From Acephala macrosclerotiorum (Eukaryota > Ascomycota > Leotiomycetes > Helotiales > Mollisiaceae): a DNA stretch of 64,000 nucleotides. The notes beneath the pieces are model-generated. The model made no database searches and was not told the DNA's origin. It saw only the letters and a list, made by a program, of their open reading frames with translations. This document shows positions 33,601 through 47,202 of the stretch, piece by piece. Within the stretch, counting starts at the first letter, position 1; the number at the start of each line of letters is the position of its first letter. The stretch is from positions 28,406-92,405 of the forward strand of contig MU119429.1 in the NCBI GenBank assembly GCA_014904845.1. The letters are read 5' to 3'. Position numbers and translations under genes: made by a program.

Positions 33601-36600
33601 GCATCGCCTCATAAAAGGCCTTCCTGCTAGCAAGCCAAACGCACTGCAAGCCTCAACACCTCCTCCTAAAAAGAGCACGCCCACAAAGATCAACATCGCC
33701 TTGTTCCTTGACATGTACCACATCAGCATACCGCTGCTTCACTCCCTGACGTACAATATTTCAGGGACTGTCGCCAGAGCTTCTGTAGCTGCTCAGCTCG
33801 GCTCGGAGATCATCTTCGATTTCGATGTGAAGGAGAATGCACACGATATACAGACTGTAGTAGACAACAAACCCAAAAGCATCTCGCTTCTACAACTGCC
33901 TCCAACAAATGGCCGTGTCACAAGCCACATGTCCGACGAAGAAAACACGGTATCGATAATCGCTTCTGTCGAGCCAATTAAATTGGACGCCGCTGCCGTA
34001 CATAGCCTCATGACAGCCTTGAACCGACCCGAAATTTCCAGTGTTGTTAGCGATGTGCAAGAAGACCTGAAACTTGTTCAAAGTCATATCGAAGAGGTGT
34101 TTGGACCTACCAAGAAAATAAAGCAGCCGAGGAGTCAAGGCCGGGGCACACCACTTATATATGATGCCCACTTCACATTGGCTGGTTTCGATATCTTTGC
34201 AAACGCACAAGGTCAAGATGGTAACCGGAACAGCGCTAGATTGGACCTCAATCTGGGTTGCATCCAACTCGTATTAGCAAACCGTCTCGAGCTAGATGGA
34301 CCAGTCCTAGAGTCCCCGGAATTACGAGTGTCTTTGCGCCAGATTATGTTTGAGCTTTCCCGGTGGAACAACGGCTCCATGGAGGCATGTGGCAATCTTG
34401 CTTTTGCTGCCCATCTCACTGCAACGTCAAAAGTCAACGACACTGGCAACGAAGTAAGGTCTTTCCATCTCAATAGCGATGGCCTTGATATCAACTTGTT
34501 TGCCGACACGGCGTCCTCGGTTGTGGATGTGGTTGGACACCTACAGGACAAAATTAAAGATCTAGACTTGTCAAGGGAAAAGCAATATCTCCGAAAGTTG
34601 CGGAAGTCAAAGCCACGCATCGCCATAAATGAGGAGCAAGACAAGCCGGAAGGCAGCATATCAGGTTCTTCTGTTATGTTTGCTTCTATGTATTCTTTGG
34701 AGCTACTTAACATCAACGTGAGTTGGCTAGTCGGGACATATGAAGCCAATAAATCCAGCCATACAGAAAAGGAGAATCTAGTACTCTCTCTGAAGCGTAT
34801 TGACCTTTCCACCAGAAAAGAAAACGCTGCAAGGTTGACCATCGAAGATCTGCAGCTGCAGATGGTTCCCGTCTCTCAGGATAAGGCTCAACGATCTCTG
34901 AACTCGGCATTGCTGCCTGAAGTCATATTCAATGTCGGCTTCGTGTCCACGGTGGATGCCCGTCGGCTTGCCTTTCAAGCAGCTGGGAAATCTCTGGATC
35001 TCCGTCTCACATCGCAATTTATGATACCTGCATCTGCTCTGCAAAAGTCGATCATTTCCGCGTCTGAAAAGCTTCGGGCTGCATCCGCGACGTGGAGCTC
35101 AACGGCACCAGGGCCAGCTACAGAAACGACTCGCCGCCAACCATTCTTCGGGAAGAAGCGCATGGAATCTCTACTAGTCGATGCGGATTTTGCCGGAGCA
35201 GTTGTCTATCTTTCAGGCAAGAAGTTATCCGATATGAGCAGCACGACCACAGGTCTCAAGCCGAGCAGAGCTCCTCAAGCAGGGAAATATGGCCAATTTA
35301 CACATACAGACGCAAGCAGCAACACAGTTCTCAGGGCCCCTGGGCTCGCTTGGAAGATTGAGTACAAAGACAGCGGCTTAGACGATCCTTCACTCAACGC
35401 TGAAGTCAAAGTCGACGCCTCGACTAATATCTTGTATCCATCAGTCGTCCCACTTATCATGGAAATCTCTTCCACTGTAAAGGAGGTTGTGAGTGAAGAC
35501 GATGAAAAGAAGCCTCTGCAGCCCAAAGCCTCGCCACAAAAATTTATGAGTGCTGATGAAGACAATATCCTGACTGCTGATCCTAGCGCGGTGCTGGGAA
35601 GAACGAGACTCAATCTCGGCCTACGAATATGTCGGCAAGAATTCAGTCTCAGTTGCCAGCCCATTGCTCGAGTTGCGGCAACAGCTCGTTTTGATGACAT
35701 CTACATCACCATCAATACCGTGCGGTCCACCGAGCATGGCCACTTCTTTGCTGCTTCTGCGGCTTTCACCAGACTCCAGGCTTCTGTTCAACACGTTTAT
35801 TCTCGAGAGTCCACAGGTAGCTTCGATGTCGAGTCAGTCTTCCTCTCATTGATGAATAGCAAGCACGTCAGTGGGACAAGCGGACTCTCTGCGATCCTGA
35901 AAATCAGCCCAATGAAAGTCCTCGTAAACGCGAAACAATTGCAGGACTTTCTTCTTTTCAGGGAGATTTGGGTGCCGCCAGAGATTCGCCAGAGCTCGCC
36001 GACGCCTACTGCAGCAAGCTCAACACTTCAGTCGCAGACTTTCCTCGTCCAAAGATACCAGCAAGTGGCAGTCACGGGCGCTTTTCCCTGGAACGCAACA
36101 GTTTCAATCGCAGAGCTGGACGTACAACTGGATCTTGGCCAGGCGATCGGGAAATCGACCTTTATGATTTCCAATTTCTGGATTTCGTCCAAGAAAAACT
36201 CAGATTGGGAACAAAATCTCTGTCTGGGGTTTGACAAGATGGGAGTTGACAGCACTGGACGAATGAGTGGCTTCGTTGCTTTGCAAGATTTTAAGGTGCG
36301 AACTTCAATACAGTGGCCTGCCCGCGAGATGGCATTGAACCAGACACCCCTCGTCCAGGGCTCTTTGGGGTTTAGCCAGTTGCGAGTAAAGGCTGCCTTC
36401 GACTATCAAGCCTTCCTCGTCGCGGACATTACTTCGTTCAAATTCCTCATGTACAACATTCGGAATTCGTCCCATGCGAAGGGCGACCGGCTTGTGGCCA
36501 TCCTTGACGGTGAAGCTGTCCAAGTATTCTGTACGACTACGAGTGCCGCGCAGGCTCTTGCACTCTATCAAGCATTCCAGCGATTGGTGCAGGAGAAGAG

Positions 36601-37570
36601 AACGAATTACGAAGCATCCTTGTCAGAAATCGAAAGATATATGAAGCGAAAGTCTGTCGCACAACTAGTGTCTCCGTTACCGAAGGTTGCTCTTAGCATA
36701 GTGCAGGAAGATAAGATAGCAGATTCGCCAATATCTTTACACACGGATGTCATTGTCACTCTTAAAGCTGTGAATATGGGTGCATTCCCGAACACGTTTT
36801 CGGATCACCAAGTCTTCAAACTTGAAGCTCTTGATGCGCAAGCCAGGTTTGCCGTCACAATGGACCAAGGCAAGATTCACAGTATCCTTGGACTGACGCT
36901 TGGTCAGCTTCGCATCGGTCTAGCCGGAGTTAAGAAGGTGGAGATGCCCAAGTCTGTTGGAGAAATTTCTGTCGAGGACGTTGTCAACAGCGCCACTGGC
37001 TCTCGTGGAGGAACCATTCTGAAAGTGCCTAAGGTTGAAGCCACTATGCAAACTTGGCAAATTCCAGGTTCCAACCATATTGACTACATCTTCAAGAGCT
37101 CTTTTGAGGGCAAAGTAGAGGTCGGTTGGAACTACTCTCGAATCGGTTATATCAGAGGCATGTGGGCTACTCACTCCAGAGCACTTGCGCAGAGGCTTGG
37201 TAAGCCACTTCCTCCTTCGGCGGTCAAGATCACTGGTGTGCCAGATGAAGAAAATTCGGAGAGAAAAGAAGGCGAACAACAAAAGATCACAGCAGAAGTC
37301 AACGTGCCGCAGTCCAAGTATGACTACAGTGCTCTTGAGCCACCGATCATTGAAACACCACAATTGAGGGATATGGGAGAAGCAACGCCACCGTAAGTTT
37401 TGTGCCGATGAGAGGCGATTGCTTTGAAAGCTGACTTGATTAGGTTGGAATGGATCGGACTTCATCGAGACCGACTGCCCAATCTCACGCATCAAATTGT
37501 GATTGTTACACTGCTGGAGGTTGCGAGCGAAGTCGAGGATGCGTATGGGAAAATTTTGGGATCCTCTTGA
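27658..37570 (+). CDS. CSF1: CSF1, bridge-like lipid transfer protein (BLTP1/Tweek homologue)
   Basis: Csf1 is a giant rod with a lipid-carrying groove, anchored in the ER and reaching other membranes; in yeast it supplies lipid for GPI-anchor synthesis and cold growth. Exons 27658-27716, 27768-27803, 27850-37392 and 37444-37570 join to 3,254 aa; 9,543 nt of one exon are open without a stop. The N-terminal anchor is at about residues 20-45 (VFLVELAVCG, ILTLFFLFYF), followed by WHKYRVYIDIQALQISLLGG and FFKGFRYHGNNETILIHGGF, the conserved chorein-like start. LPCRLNVSLNGVEWFVYNRS follows. Ser-rich disordered loops interrupt the repeating beta units. The last exon ends ...EVEDAYGKILGSS. Length fits fungal homologues (about 3,000 aa). 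Nothing is broken. Confidence 0.95.
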
Positions 37571-38561
37571 TTCCTTTGCATTGTTTTACGGAGGTACTGT
37601 AAAATGTATATCATTTATTGGGTGCCGGCATGGCATAGCGGTGGAGTTCAGGCGCCGCCGCTCCACTACTGGGCGGAGAAGGAACAATCAATGTAGGAAA
37701 GATGACCGCACTGCAGATGAGAACGGAGTTGATGACAGCATAGCCACGGCGTTGCCATTGTATTTTGAGTTGTAAATAACTAATGGATTCAACTTCGCAT
37801 GAGCGTCTCCTCTGAGTCCTCTCAGCAGCTAGTGCGGGGGTAATGATGTACCCAATAACTTCGCAGGATAGTTCGTGGTCTAGGCTAGAATTGATGGAGA
37901 CACTGCTCACGCATCCAATGAAAGTACAGAAATATGCACAGGTGGTAATGCTAACAAAGATACTCCGCTCCTGTACTTGCAAGGTCCGGAATGCAGGTGG
38001 CTTGTGGCTCAGTGAGTGGTAAGTGTTCGTGTTCGACGCAGAACTTTCTCTAACCATGGGCGAAGTATTTGGAGTCATTCACCAGGCGAGTTGGTCATAC
38101 GAAATTGAACTTCTATCTAAATCAAAACCTCTTCGTAAACTTGTATCATTCACCGGCGCAATGCGTTGATCTCTAACGGTATGACTCTTCGGCGTGAGGG
38201 GCGATATCGAGGAAGGGTTTAGCCCTCCTTCCAGTCTGGATTTAGCGGGGCTTTGCGTGGCTCTAGTAAGAGGGGTACCTTCCCCCAATTGGCTCTTCCC
38301 ATAACCCCACCTAGCGAGACGATCTTTTTCGACCACCGACCACTACTTTATCCTTCGACCATCTCCAACCTCGTCCTTCGAAAGATCACAACTTTCGTTG
38401 CGTGCTCTCTCTTCCTGTTGAGGTTCCTCCAAGACAGCCTTAAGGTAGATCCTTTGACTCAGGTGGCCCTTAACCCCACTACCGAGTCTCATCAACACAG
38501 CGCTCTCGCGCCATTCTACAAAACTCTCAATTAATCAGCTTCTCGAAGCAACACCGCCACC
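37571..38561. promoter_or_regulatory. Intergenic region and EF2 promoter / 5' UTR
   Basis: About 1 kb between the CSF1 stop and the EF2 start. The last 250 bp are C/T-rich, as is common upstream of highly expressed fungal translation genes. Reverse ORFs here have no motif. Confidence 0.5.
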
Positions 38562-41351
38562 ATGGTCAAGTAAGTCGAACATTATCTTATATCTGTTATA
38601 TGCGCAAGATTCGAATCTGCGACGGTTCTTGCTGTCCTCGGCGAGGCCAAAGGCTTCATGGACCACTGTCGGACTTAACATGATATCGCAGATGCTAACG
38701 TTTGTGTGCAATGCAGCTTCACCATTGAAGAGGTCCGCGCCTTGATGGACAAGCCTACGAACGTTCGTAACATGTCCGTCATTGCTCACGTCGACCACGG
38801 AAAGTCCACCTTGACCGATTCCCTCCTCTCGAAGGCCGGTATTATCTCCGCCGCAAAGGCCGGTGATGCTCGAGCCACCGATACTCGTGCGGATGAACAA
38901 GAGCGTGGTATAACCATCAAGTCAACTGCTATCTCCCTGTACGGACATCTCACCGATGATGAGGATTTGAAGGATATCGTTGGCCAGAAGACCGATGGCC
39001 GTGATTTCTTGATCAACTTGATCGATTCGCCAGGTCACGTCGATTTCTCTTCTGAAGTCACTGCTGCTCTTCGTGTCACTGATGGCGCTTTGGTCGTCGT
39101 CGACACCATCGAAGGTGTGTGTGTGCAAACTGAAACCGTGCTCCGACAAGCTCTTGGTGAGCGTATCAAGCCCGTTGTCATCATCAACAAGGTCGATCGT
39201 GCTCTTCTTGAGCTGCAAGTCTCGAAGGAGGATCTTTACCAATCCTTCTCGAGAACCATCGAGTCCGTCAATGTCGTTATCTCCACCTACTTCGACAAGA
39301 CCCTCGGTGATGTTCAGGTCTACCCATACAAGGGTACCGTTGCATTCGGTTCGGGTCTCCACGGCTGGGCTTTCACCGTCAGACAATTCGCCCAACGATA
39401 TGCCAAGAAGTTTGGTGTTGACAGAAATAAAATGATGGAGCGTCTCTGGGTAAGAAATATTTCTCAAAAAGAAAAATCAGACCTGCTAACAGCAATTCTA
39501 GGGCGACAACTTCTTCAACCCTCACACCAAGAAGTGGACCAACAAGGGCACTCACGATGGCAAGCAGCTCGAGCGTGCATTCAACCAGTTCATCCTCGAC
39601 CCCATCTTCAGAATTTTCAATGCCGTCATGAACTTCAAGAAGGATGAGATCCCAACTCTCCTTGAAAAGCTCAACATCAAGCTCGCGCCCGAAGACAAAG
39701 AGAAGGAGGGCAAGGCATTGCTCAAGATCGTCATGCGAACTTTCCTTCCCGCTGCTGATGCTCTTATGGAGATGATGATTCTCCACTTGCCATCACCCGT
39801 CACTGCCCAAAAGTACCGTGCTGAGACACTCTACGAAGGTCCTCCTGATGATGAGGCATGCATTGGTATCCGAGACTGTGACCCCAAGGCTCCTCTTATG
39901 TTGTACGTCTCCAAGATGGTGCCAACCTCTGATAAGGGTCGTTTCTACGCTTTCGGTCGTGTCTTCGCCGGTACCGTCCGATCTGGTCTCAAGGTCCGCA
40001 TCCAGGGCCCCAACTACACTCCTGGCAAGAAGGATGATCTTTTCATCAAGGCCATCCAGCGTACCGTTCTCATGATGGGTGGCAAGGTTGACCCCATTGA
40101 TGATGTTCCCGCCGGTAACATTCTTGGTTTAGTCGGTATTGATCAGTTCTTGTTAAAGTCAGGTACCCTCACCACCAGTGAGACTGCCCACAACTTGAAG
40201 GTCATGAAGTTCTCCGTCTCTCCTGTCGTCCAGCGCTCAGTCGAAGTCAAGAATGCTCAGGATCTCCCCAAATTGGTTGAAGGTCTCAAGCGTCTCTCGA
40301 AGTCAGATCCTTGCGTTTTGACCCTCATCTCCGAGTCTGGTGAGCACATCGTTGCCGGTGCCGGTGAGTTGCACTTGGAGATTTGCTTGAAGGATCTCGA
40401 GGAGGACCACGCTGGTGTCCCACTCCGTATTTCCGACCCCACGGTAAATTACCGTGAGACTGTTACTGGCAAGTCAAGCATCACTGCTCTGTCCAAGTCG
40501 CCCAATAAACACAACCGTCTGTACATGATTGCTGAGCCCCTTGACGAGGAGCTCTCAAAGGAAATCGAGGCCGGCAGAATCAACCCCCGCGATGATTTCA
40601 AGGCTCGTGCCCGTGTCTTGGCTGACGACTTCGGCTGGGATGTCACCGATGCCCGTAAGATCTGGTGTTTCGGTCCAGATACCACCGGTGCCAACTTGTT
40701 GGTTGACCAGACCAAGGCCGTTCAGTACTTGAACGAAATCAAGGATTCTGTTGTCTCCGGTTTCCAATGGGCTACCCGTGAAGGACCAATCGCCGAAGAG
40801 CCAATGCGTTCTTGCCGATTCAACATCATGGATGTTACCCTCCATGCCGATGCCATCCATCGTGGTGGTGGACAACTTATCCCAACTGCCCGTCGTGTCC
40901 TGTACGCTGCTGCTCTCCTTGCTGAGCCGGGTCTTCTTGAGCCAGTCTTCTTGGTCGAAATTCAAGTTCCCGAGAGCGCTATGGGTGGTGTCTATGGTGT
41001 CCTTACCCGCCGTAGAGGTCATGTCTTCAACGAAGAGCAACGCCCCGGAACTCCTCTCTTCACCATCAAGGCCTACCTCCCAGTCATGGAGTCTTTCGGA
41101 TTCAACGCTGACCTCCGCTCGCACACCTCTGGCCAAGCTTTCCCTCAATCCGTTTTCGATCATTGGCAAATTCTTCCAGGTGGCTCACCTATCGACGGAA
41201 CCTCAAAGGTCGGTCAAGTCGTTCAGGAGATGCGTAAGAGAAAGGGTATCAAGGTTGAGGTACCAGGTGTTGAGAACGTAAGCCAAAGACTCATATCCAA
41301 AGCTTCTATGCACAACATACTAACTTTTACTAGTACTATGATAAGCTATAG
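38562..41351 (+). CDS. EFT: Translation elongation factor 2
   Basis: EF2 is the GTPase that moves tRNA and mRNA through the ribosome after peptide transfer. Exons 38562-38569, 38717-39449, 39502-41277 and 41334-41351 give 844 aa, the normal length. The first coding exon is just 8 nt (MVN...). G1 is AHVDHGKST at residues 26-34; switch II is IDSPGHVDF, and G4 NKVDR. The target His of diphthamide is in [13 protein letters not shown]. The C-terminus spliced from an 18-nt exon is YYDKL. Codon use is strongly biased to C-ending codons compared with neighbours, in line with high expression. The first intron (147 nt) is placed just after the start, a common site for expression-enhancing introns. Confidence 0.98.
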
Positions 41352-42045
41352 ATGCATCCTATCTTCGTTGATAGATTCCCTCGTCAATGGTCCATGGCGT
41401 TACGCATCTACATCAATACAAGAACATCAGAAGCACTTGCACTCGACACGAACATCATGAGAAAAAGTGCAGTCACGACATCGGTGGTTGGTCTGGGGTT
41501 GGCTCAGGCCGAAAAGCAAGCAAGCTTGATGCGGGCGTGATAAATCTCCATACTCTTTCCCTTTTTTGCTGTTACTCGTCGGCATTCCAGTTCCATGTAT
41601 TTAGCTGCATGAGAAACGGAATCCATCTAGAACAAACTTTGTCTCTTTTAGTGCCGTGATTCATATCAAAACAACTTGCCTCTGCCTAGGTTTTCCTAGG
41701 ATACTAGGATTAGTAGTTCGCCCTAATTTGAACAGGACCGTTGAAGGTGGTTGAAGATGATATAGCTTCGTGACTTGACCGCGGAGGTCAATGAAGCTAC
41801 TTTTATTGTTCTGCAGATGTGTGATGCGTTTGAAGTAATTGCCTATGAACTCCATGTCCTAACCGAAAGCGACGAAGTAAATGAAAGCAGGGCAGTATCC
41901 TTCCTCGAGAAGGAACCCTCATTCCCAATACGCCAGATTCCTCGACACCAAATCAACGCATGCAACCCCTTGCACAACGCCTCAAACCACCAATTCTTCA
42001 ATCCCACAATCCAAGTCCCAGTTAGTCTAGGACATTTGGAGTCCC
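41352..42045. other. Convergent 3' intergenic region
   Basis: 694 bp between EF2 and the reverse Arg/Ser-rich gene. No gene is supported; it includes the EF2 3' UTR. Confidence 0.5.
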
Positions 42046-42543
42046 TCAATCTTCAACACCAACCTCCGATGTATCAACAGCAGTGCTTCCTAGCTCATTA
42101 TCTCCATCATCATCTCTCTCCTCCTCCTCACCATGAACTCGGCTCCGGCTTCTAGTCCTTTGTCTCCTCCTCGGCTTCGGTGTACCCTTTCTCTCGCCCC
42201 TTCTACCCAAACTCCGACTCCGACTCGGACTTTGACTTCTCCTCTTATTTTCCATCCTAACGACCTCTAGATACTTTTTTGCATACTTCTTTCCAGGTGA
42301 CTTTCTTTCTGGTGATCTGGACCGTTCTTCAGGTACAGAAGATGTTTGGTTCGGATTTTGGTTGGAGGAGGATAAGGAACGACGGCGGCCTCGACCACGG
42401 AGGTTTGTGCTGCCAAGGGAGGAGGTGTGGGCTCCGGATGAGCGGCGGCGTTTGCGGCCTCGTTGGGATTCTTCGTCGGGAATGTCGAGGAGGTGGGGTT
42501 GTGTTTGAAGTGGGGGTTTGGTGGGGGTGGTGATCGACGCCAT
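42046..42543 (-). CDS. Small Arg/Ser-rich hypothetical protein (165 aa)
   Basis: Single-exon ORF from ATG 42543 (MASITTPTKPPLQ). Composition is dominated by R, S, P and K, with RSRSPERKSP, RSQSPSRSRSLGRRG and RRQRTRSRSR stretches and an acidic tail (EEEERDDDGD). There is one predicted helix, KKYAKKYLEVVRMENKRR. Such composition is seen in nuclear and RNA-associated proteins, but no RNA-recognition motif is present. I do not recognise the family. The reverse-strand forward shadow (42279-42533) is discounted because the SR pattern is coherent only in this frame. Confidence 0.5.
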   Translation of the reverse strand: MASITTPTKPPLQTQPHLLDIPDEESQRGRKRRRSSGAHTSSLGSTNLRGRGRRRSLSSSNQNPNQTSSVPEERSRSPERKSPGKKYAKKYLEVVRMENKRRSQSPSRSRSLGRRGERKGTPKPRRRQRTRSRSRVHGEEEERDDDGDNELGSTAVDTSEVGVED

Positions 42544-43421
42544 GGTTGCAGATGGGGATGGGTGTTTTGGGGATGTTCGAGGAAAAGATGAGACTCTTTG
42601 TGTTTGGTCTGTGGTTGTTTTTAGAGTGTCGTCTGAACTTTTTAGGTGAGCGAAGAGTGAAAGATGGAAGATAGGGTCGTGGGATGAGATTCACTTCAGA
42701 GTGTCAGCGTCTTGTGAGAGTCAGTAGATAGTCGTAACAAGATAGTGCAAAAGTGAAGTACCAGAGCAACAGATGAAAGACTCCGAAGCGCTATGTACCC
42801 GAAAAGATCTTTTAGTTCGGAACTTCAAGACAAATCGAGGCAAATGTTGCGTTCATTTGGCGCTGGATAGCCAGGCGTGACTGAGGACTCGTGACTCTTC
42901 TGAACCAACTAGGCCGTCTGTAATCACAAACAAGAGTCTCCAGGCGCCGAACGAGCTGTATTGATATTGATCCATCACACAGGATGAATTGATCTCATTG
43001 CCCTTGTTTCAAGATCAAGAGACTTCTCAATTCCCTCGGCCCATGTGGTATGCAGTCTTGGCTGAAGGATCTTGAAATGCGGGGAGAAGCTGGGGAGAGC
43101 ATGCAGTGTAGCGATATGAAATGAAGCTACTCACATTCATTCAAAGTCCCTTCTCCTTCCAAATAAAGACAATGCCATCAAAGAATCAATAAATTTCACA
43201 TTTGTGCGAAGAAGAAAGCATAAAAAGTCTCTTGAGCAGCTGACGTATGTTCTGTCATGGATGTCTCCTTGAGCCGACTTGAGGTCTCAGCTTCGCGTGG
43301 CCAAGCGAAAATATTCTAGAGATCGACGGCGAGCTCTGCTGTTCGCGCGACGGTCAATTGAGCTCCCAATTCCACAACATCTTTCTCTCAACACGATTCT
43401 AAACTTCTCAATTGTCCCAGA
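42544..43421. promoter_or_regulatory. Divergent upstream region
   Basis: 878 bp between the start codons of the Arg/Ser-rich gene and the AIM41-type gene; no ORF of note. It should hold both promoters. Confidence 0.45.
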
Positions 43422-44040
43422 ATGATAACAAGACCAATGACCAGAGCTTCGCGGCTCTGCACACGCTGCTATGCCACAGGGACATCAACCACACCTCCCA
43501 TGCTCCTAAAGATCAGGCGAGCACCTTTTCTCTTCTCGCAACCCTCTCTACTTCTTCAAAGTCCCAGCAGCTAATGGTACTTGTTGAATTAGGAAAGATA
43601 TGAAAACCGCCATGCAAAACAAAGACTCGAACCGGCTCTCCGTCCTCCGCTCCCTCCTCTCCCAAACCCTCAATGCATCCAAAACCTCCTCCCCCATCAA
43701 CACGGACATGCAAATGCTCTCCCTATTACGAAAATCTGCCAACGCATCTAAAGCTGCGAGCGAAGAGTTTAAGAATGCAGGTCGGCAAGACCTAGCTGAG
43801 AAGGAAGATTTGCAGGTTAGCATTATGGAGGAATATGCTGGGGGTGTGGTGATCATTGGGGAAGAGGAGATTAGGGAGGCGGTGGAGAAGGTGGTGGAGG
43901 GTATTAAGGGGGAGGGAGGCAAATTGGCGATGGGGAATGTGTTGAAGAGGGTTTTTGGGCCGGAGGTGCTAGGGGATAAACCGGTTGAGAAGGGGGATGT
44001 TGCGAGGATTGTTAAGGAGATGTTGGCCGAGAAGCCTTAA
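43422..44040 (+). CDS. AIM41: AIM41-type mitochondrial YqeY/GatB-like protein
   Basis: YqeY-domain proteins resemble the tRNA-binding end of GatB; yeast Aim41 is mitochondrial, role not settled. Exons 43422-43516 and 43593-44040 give 180 aa. The amino end (MITRPMTRASRLCTRCYATG) is basic and acid-free, as expected of a mitochondrial presequence. The domain follows: MLLKIRKDMKTAMQNKDSNR, LSVLRSLLSQTLNASKTS, SPINTDMQMLSLLRKSANA, then EEFKNAGRQDLAEKEDLQ and a C-terminal helical part. The 76-nt intron begins GCGAGC after AG and ends TTAG with a CTAAT branch, so it is a GC-AG intron; no GT donor keeps the frame. Without splicing the frame stops at 43570. Confidence 0.88.
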
Positions 44041-47000
44041 GGTAGATGGGGAGACAGGAGTGTATAAAATGTATATGTATGGCATTGGGAGGCGTTGGGA
44101 TGGAAGATCTCCTCTTGGATATTTTGCTCTGCCCTGGGATGGGGATGGTCATCGATGGATCCTGCTGCAAGAGTTTCACGGTACAGCCCTGAAAAGTAGG
44201 GTGGTATACGATGGGCCAATTGAGATCAAGACCGGAGCTTGAAGCGCCTCCGTACCTTCAACGAAGCATCAGTCTCACCCAAAGTATAGACCTATATGAC
44301 TGTAGCCGGGGGATTCCATATTGATCATTCCAAACTTCTAGTTGCCTTCACATTTTCTATGTGCCTTCTCCCAAGTGATTTTCCTTTCTCCTTTCCGTAG
44401 TGTCCTCATACTTGATTGCCTAAGATCGATGGGATTGTGGCGAAGGGTGGGTTGAGATCTGCTGGTTACCGATCAAACCGTTGCACAGAAACGTGTACCA
44501 TCCCGTTTGGCCAGGAGCTGGCGGAACATAAGGAACTCGGAAGAGGTCAGCTATAGTTCCATTTACACACTATCCATAGCTCTTGATTTTAAATTGTGTT
44601 GCGGAGTGCCCTCCCCAGAGTTGGTAATGGACGTAGACCTTTAAGTCCATTTCAAAACTGGATGAAAATGAAAGGTTTGAATGTTCGGCATTCTGTGGAA
44701 CATTGTGAGGAGGATAGTATGCTAGCTCGTAGTGGATTTTCAAGGAGTGACCTGATGCTGAAAATGAGATGGACATTTTTGTCAGGTACATGTCGAAGCG
44801 CCTTTGAAGATTGGTTGCCAACTGTATGTCCCTGCATGATTTGTAGTTTCGATTGAGACATTTATCTCGACATTAAACATGCGACAATAATGAATATACT
44901 TTCCGTGAGTTCCCTAACGAGGTGCGCTGGCATGATGCCTTGAAGAACTGTAGAACTTGCAGGTTGTTACTCGTTAAGAACTAATCAAGGTAATTCTGGG
45001 AAGTAGTGCAAAGGTGCGATCTTAAGCTAAACTTTCCAAGTCTTTCGGTGGTTTCTACCGAGTGAGATCAGAGAAAATCACTGCATCGTGCGTGCCTCTG
45101 GAAGGAGACGTGCAAAGGGCAGTAGCTGGCAGGTTCTCCTAGGTAACTTTCAAACAGGTCATTCACCCCATAAGTCGCTAACAACATCGCATCAACTGCA
45201 AGCTTCGATATAACCATGAAACCAGCGCAAGCGTGACAGCAAGAAAGCGGACAACTCGGTTTATCTTGCTTGCCTAAGCAATCAAGAGATCCCACACGCC
45301 TTCATCTCTCAGGTCCACTTGCCCTGAGGCTCTGCAAAGCATGTACCAATCAGACCATTTGGGGTTCCTTGAACCATGGGGACGGGAAACAGATTCGTCC
45401 GAATGCGTGGTCCAGTCAGCCCAAGGTAAAAACCATGCGCAATTTGCCCTTGCAAATTTATGCATTAGAGCGCCTTCCGCGACCTGCACGGACAACCTGG
45501 CACGCCAGATACCCCGTCTCCGCCTCACATCGCCGACCTCAAAGATCCTTGAAGAGTAAGTATCAGCTCTTCGCAAGAGGGGTATTCAGAATCCGGGTAA
45601 CCTTACGTGTTGAGCCCCTCCTTGGTGAAGAGTGATGATAGAACACCGAGTACCTTCGCATGCTTCGTGCTCGTACAGTACTAGTTAGTAGGTAACCTTA
45701 CGAGTTCCTTCGCCCTCATTATTCGATTCATGTTTCTTGCCCTCGGCCGCATGCACGGACACTGGGATCCGCACAGAGCAGAGAGTACAAGTCAACGCTG
45801 GTGCAACACAAAAACATTGCCCAAGGAGAACACCCACCCACTCGAGGTTTTCGTCGATGCATCTCGCCGCTGGCATTGGCCAATTGGGACGCATCGAGAG
45901 GTAGTTGAATCCGAATTGAACTGAGCATGCACCGGAAGCTGAAGGCTTGCCCCTCAACCGCGACACCGACAGACGACCACCAATAGCTGGGACCACCAGG
46001 ACTTCAGCATATCCCCCCATCCAGCTTTGTGCGACGCTCCCGTTCCCATTCCCATTCCCATTCATAAGTAACTCGTCCCCAATCCCGGTATTCGAGAACA
46101 GAAAAAGAAAAGATTACTGCACGTACTGTACTCGTATGTCCGACCATTTCCTAGATGTTTGCAGTTAGAAGGACGCAGACAAGTGGTGATGCAATGATCT
46201 CCTCACTCTTCAGCTACTTCTCTACCAGAGCTTAACTGAGAAAGACGGTGGCACTGCCTCTCAGTTACAGTCACTGTCAGCGGCGGAGAGCAGCTCCCTC
46301 GTGCATAAGGGCCAGCAAGCGGTTCCGTTCATGAACGAGCCGGAGCTTAACTAACATTGAGACACCAAACACCAAAGTCTCTTGTTGGGGTTGATATGAT
46401 ATGACATGACGGGAATGTCCATGTCCCTTCACCCTTTGGTGCTTTTGCTCTTGCTCACGCGATTTCCCCTGGCACTACAGCGTGGTAGTTGGCTAGGCTC
46501 GACCGGCTAGTTTTCCATTCCAAGCGCCCTTGGGTCGTACCTTTCGTCAGACTTTGCCTTGCCTTGCCTTGCCTGACTTCTAGCCGATGACAATATTTAC
46601 ATCTTTGGGCGTGTATGTCTACGTCTATACGAGCAGCGCTGACAGGCATAGATAAGCCAGGTATCATACCACCTCTGTTGGCTGCCACATGTCATTCAAC
46701 TACGCCTGCAGCCCAAGCCAAGGCCTCCCTCAACCACAGAGCCCAGCTGGCTTGAACCTGATGCGCGCGGTACCGTGAGCATTCTCGCCCACCTATTAGC
46801 TTGCTCATCTTTGCCTTGTCAAGTCAAGAGAGATATCATCGTCGGGGGCGGTTAGCCCGTTGTCTCCGCTGCTTGATCAGGGCAATCCTCAACCACAAAT
46901 CTTGCAACTGCTCAGGAATCTCGAACGGCCATAAGAACTCTTTGCTTCACGGCCGTAGCATCTCGCCCCACTTGAACGCCCTCGCAAGACCATCGACGGC

Positions 47001-47202
47001 ACATTCAACCAGTGAGATTCGTGGCTGGCAATAACAAAGCCTCTTAACAGACCAAATCAATTTATCACGCACTCACGGCGGGCTGTTCTAGTAGGTTGAA
47101 GGACCCACACCTTTCGGCCATACGAGACTTCACGTACTGTCACAAGATGAGGCACCTATCTCTTTCTTGCTGAAGAGTGGGACTGATTCGTAGTCGGCAA
47201 GC
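44041..47202. other. Gene-poor 3.2-kb interval upstream of the Zn2Cys6 gene
   Basis: No ORF over 126 codons and none with a motif. Short tandem repeats occur near 46043 (CCATTC, four units) and 46547 (TTGCC, four units). The interval contains the AIM41 3' UTR and probably a long regulatory region for the transcription factor, as is usual for fungal regulators. I saw no tRNA or other structured RNA that I could support. Confidence 0.45.
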
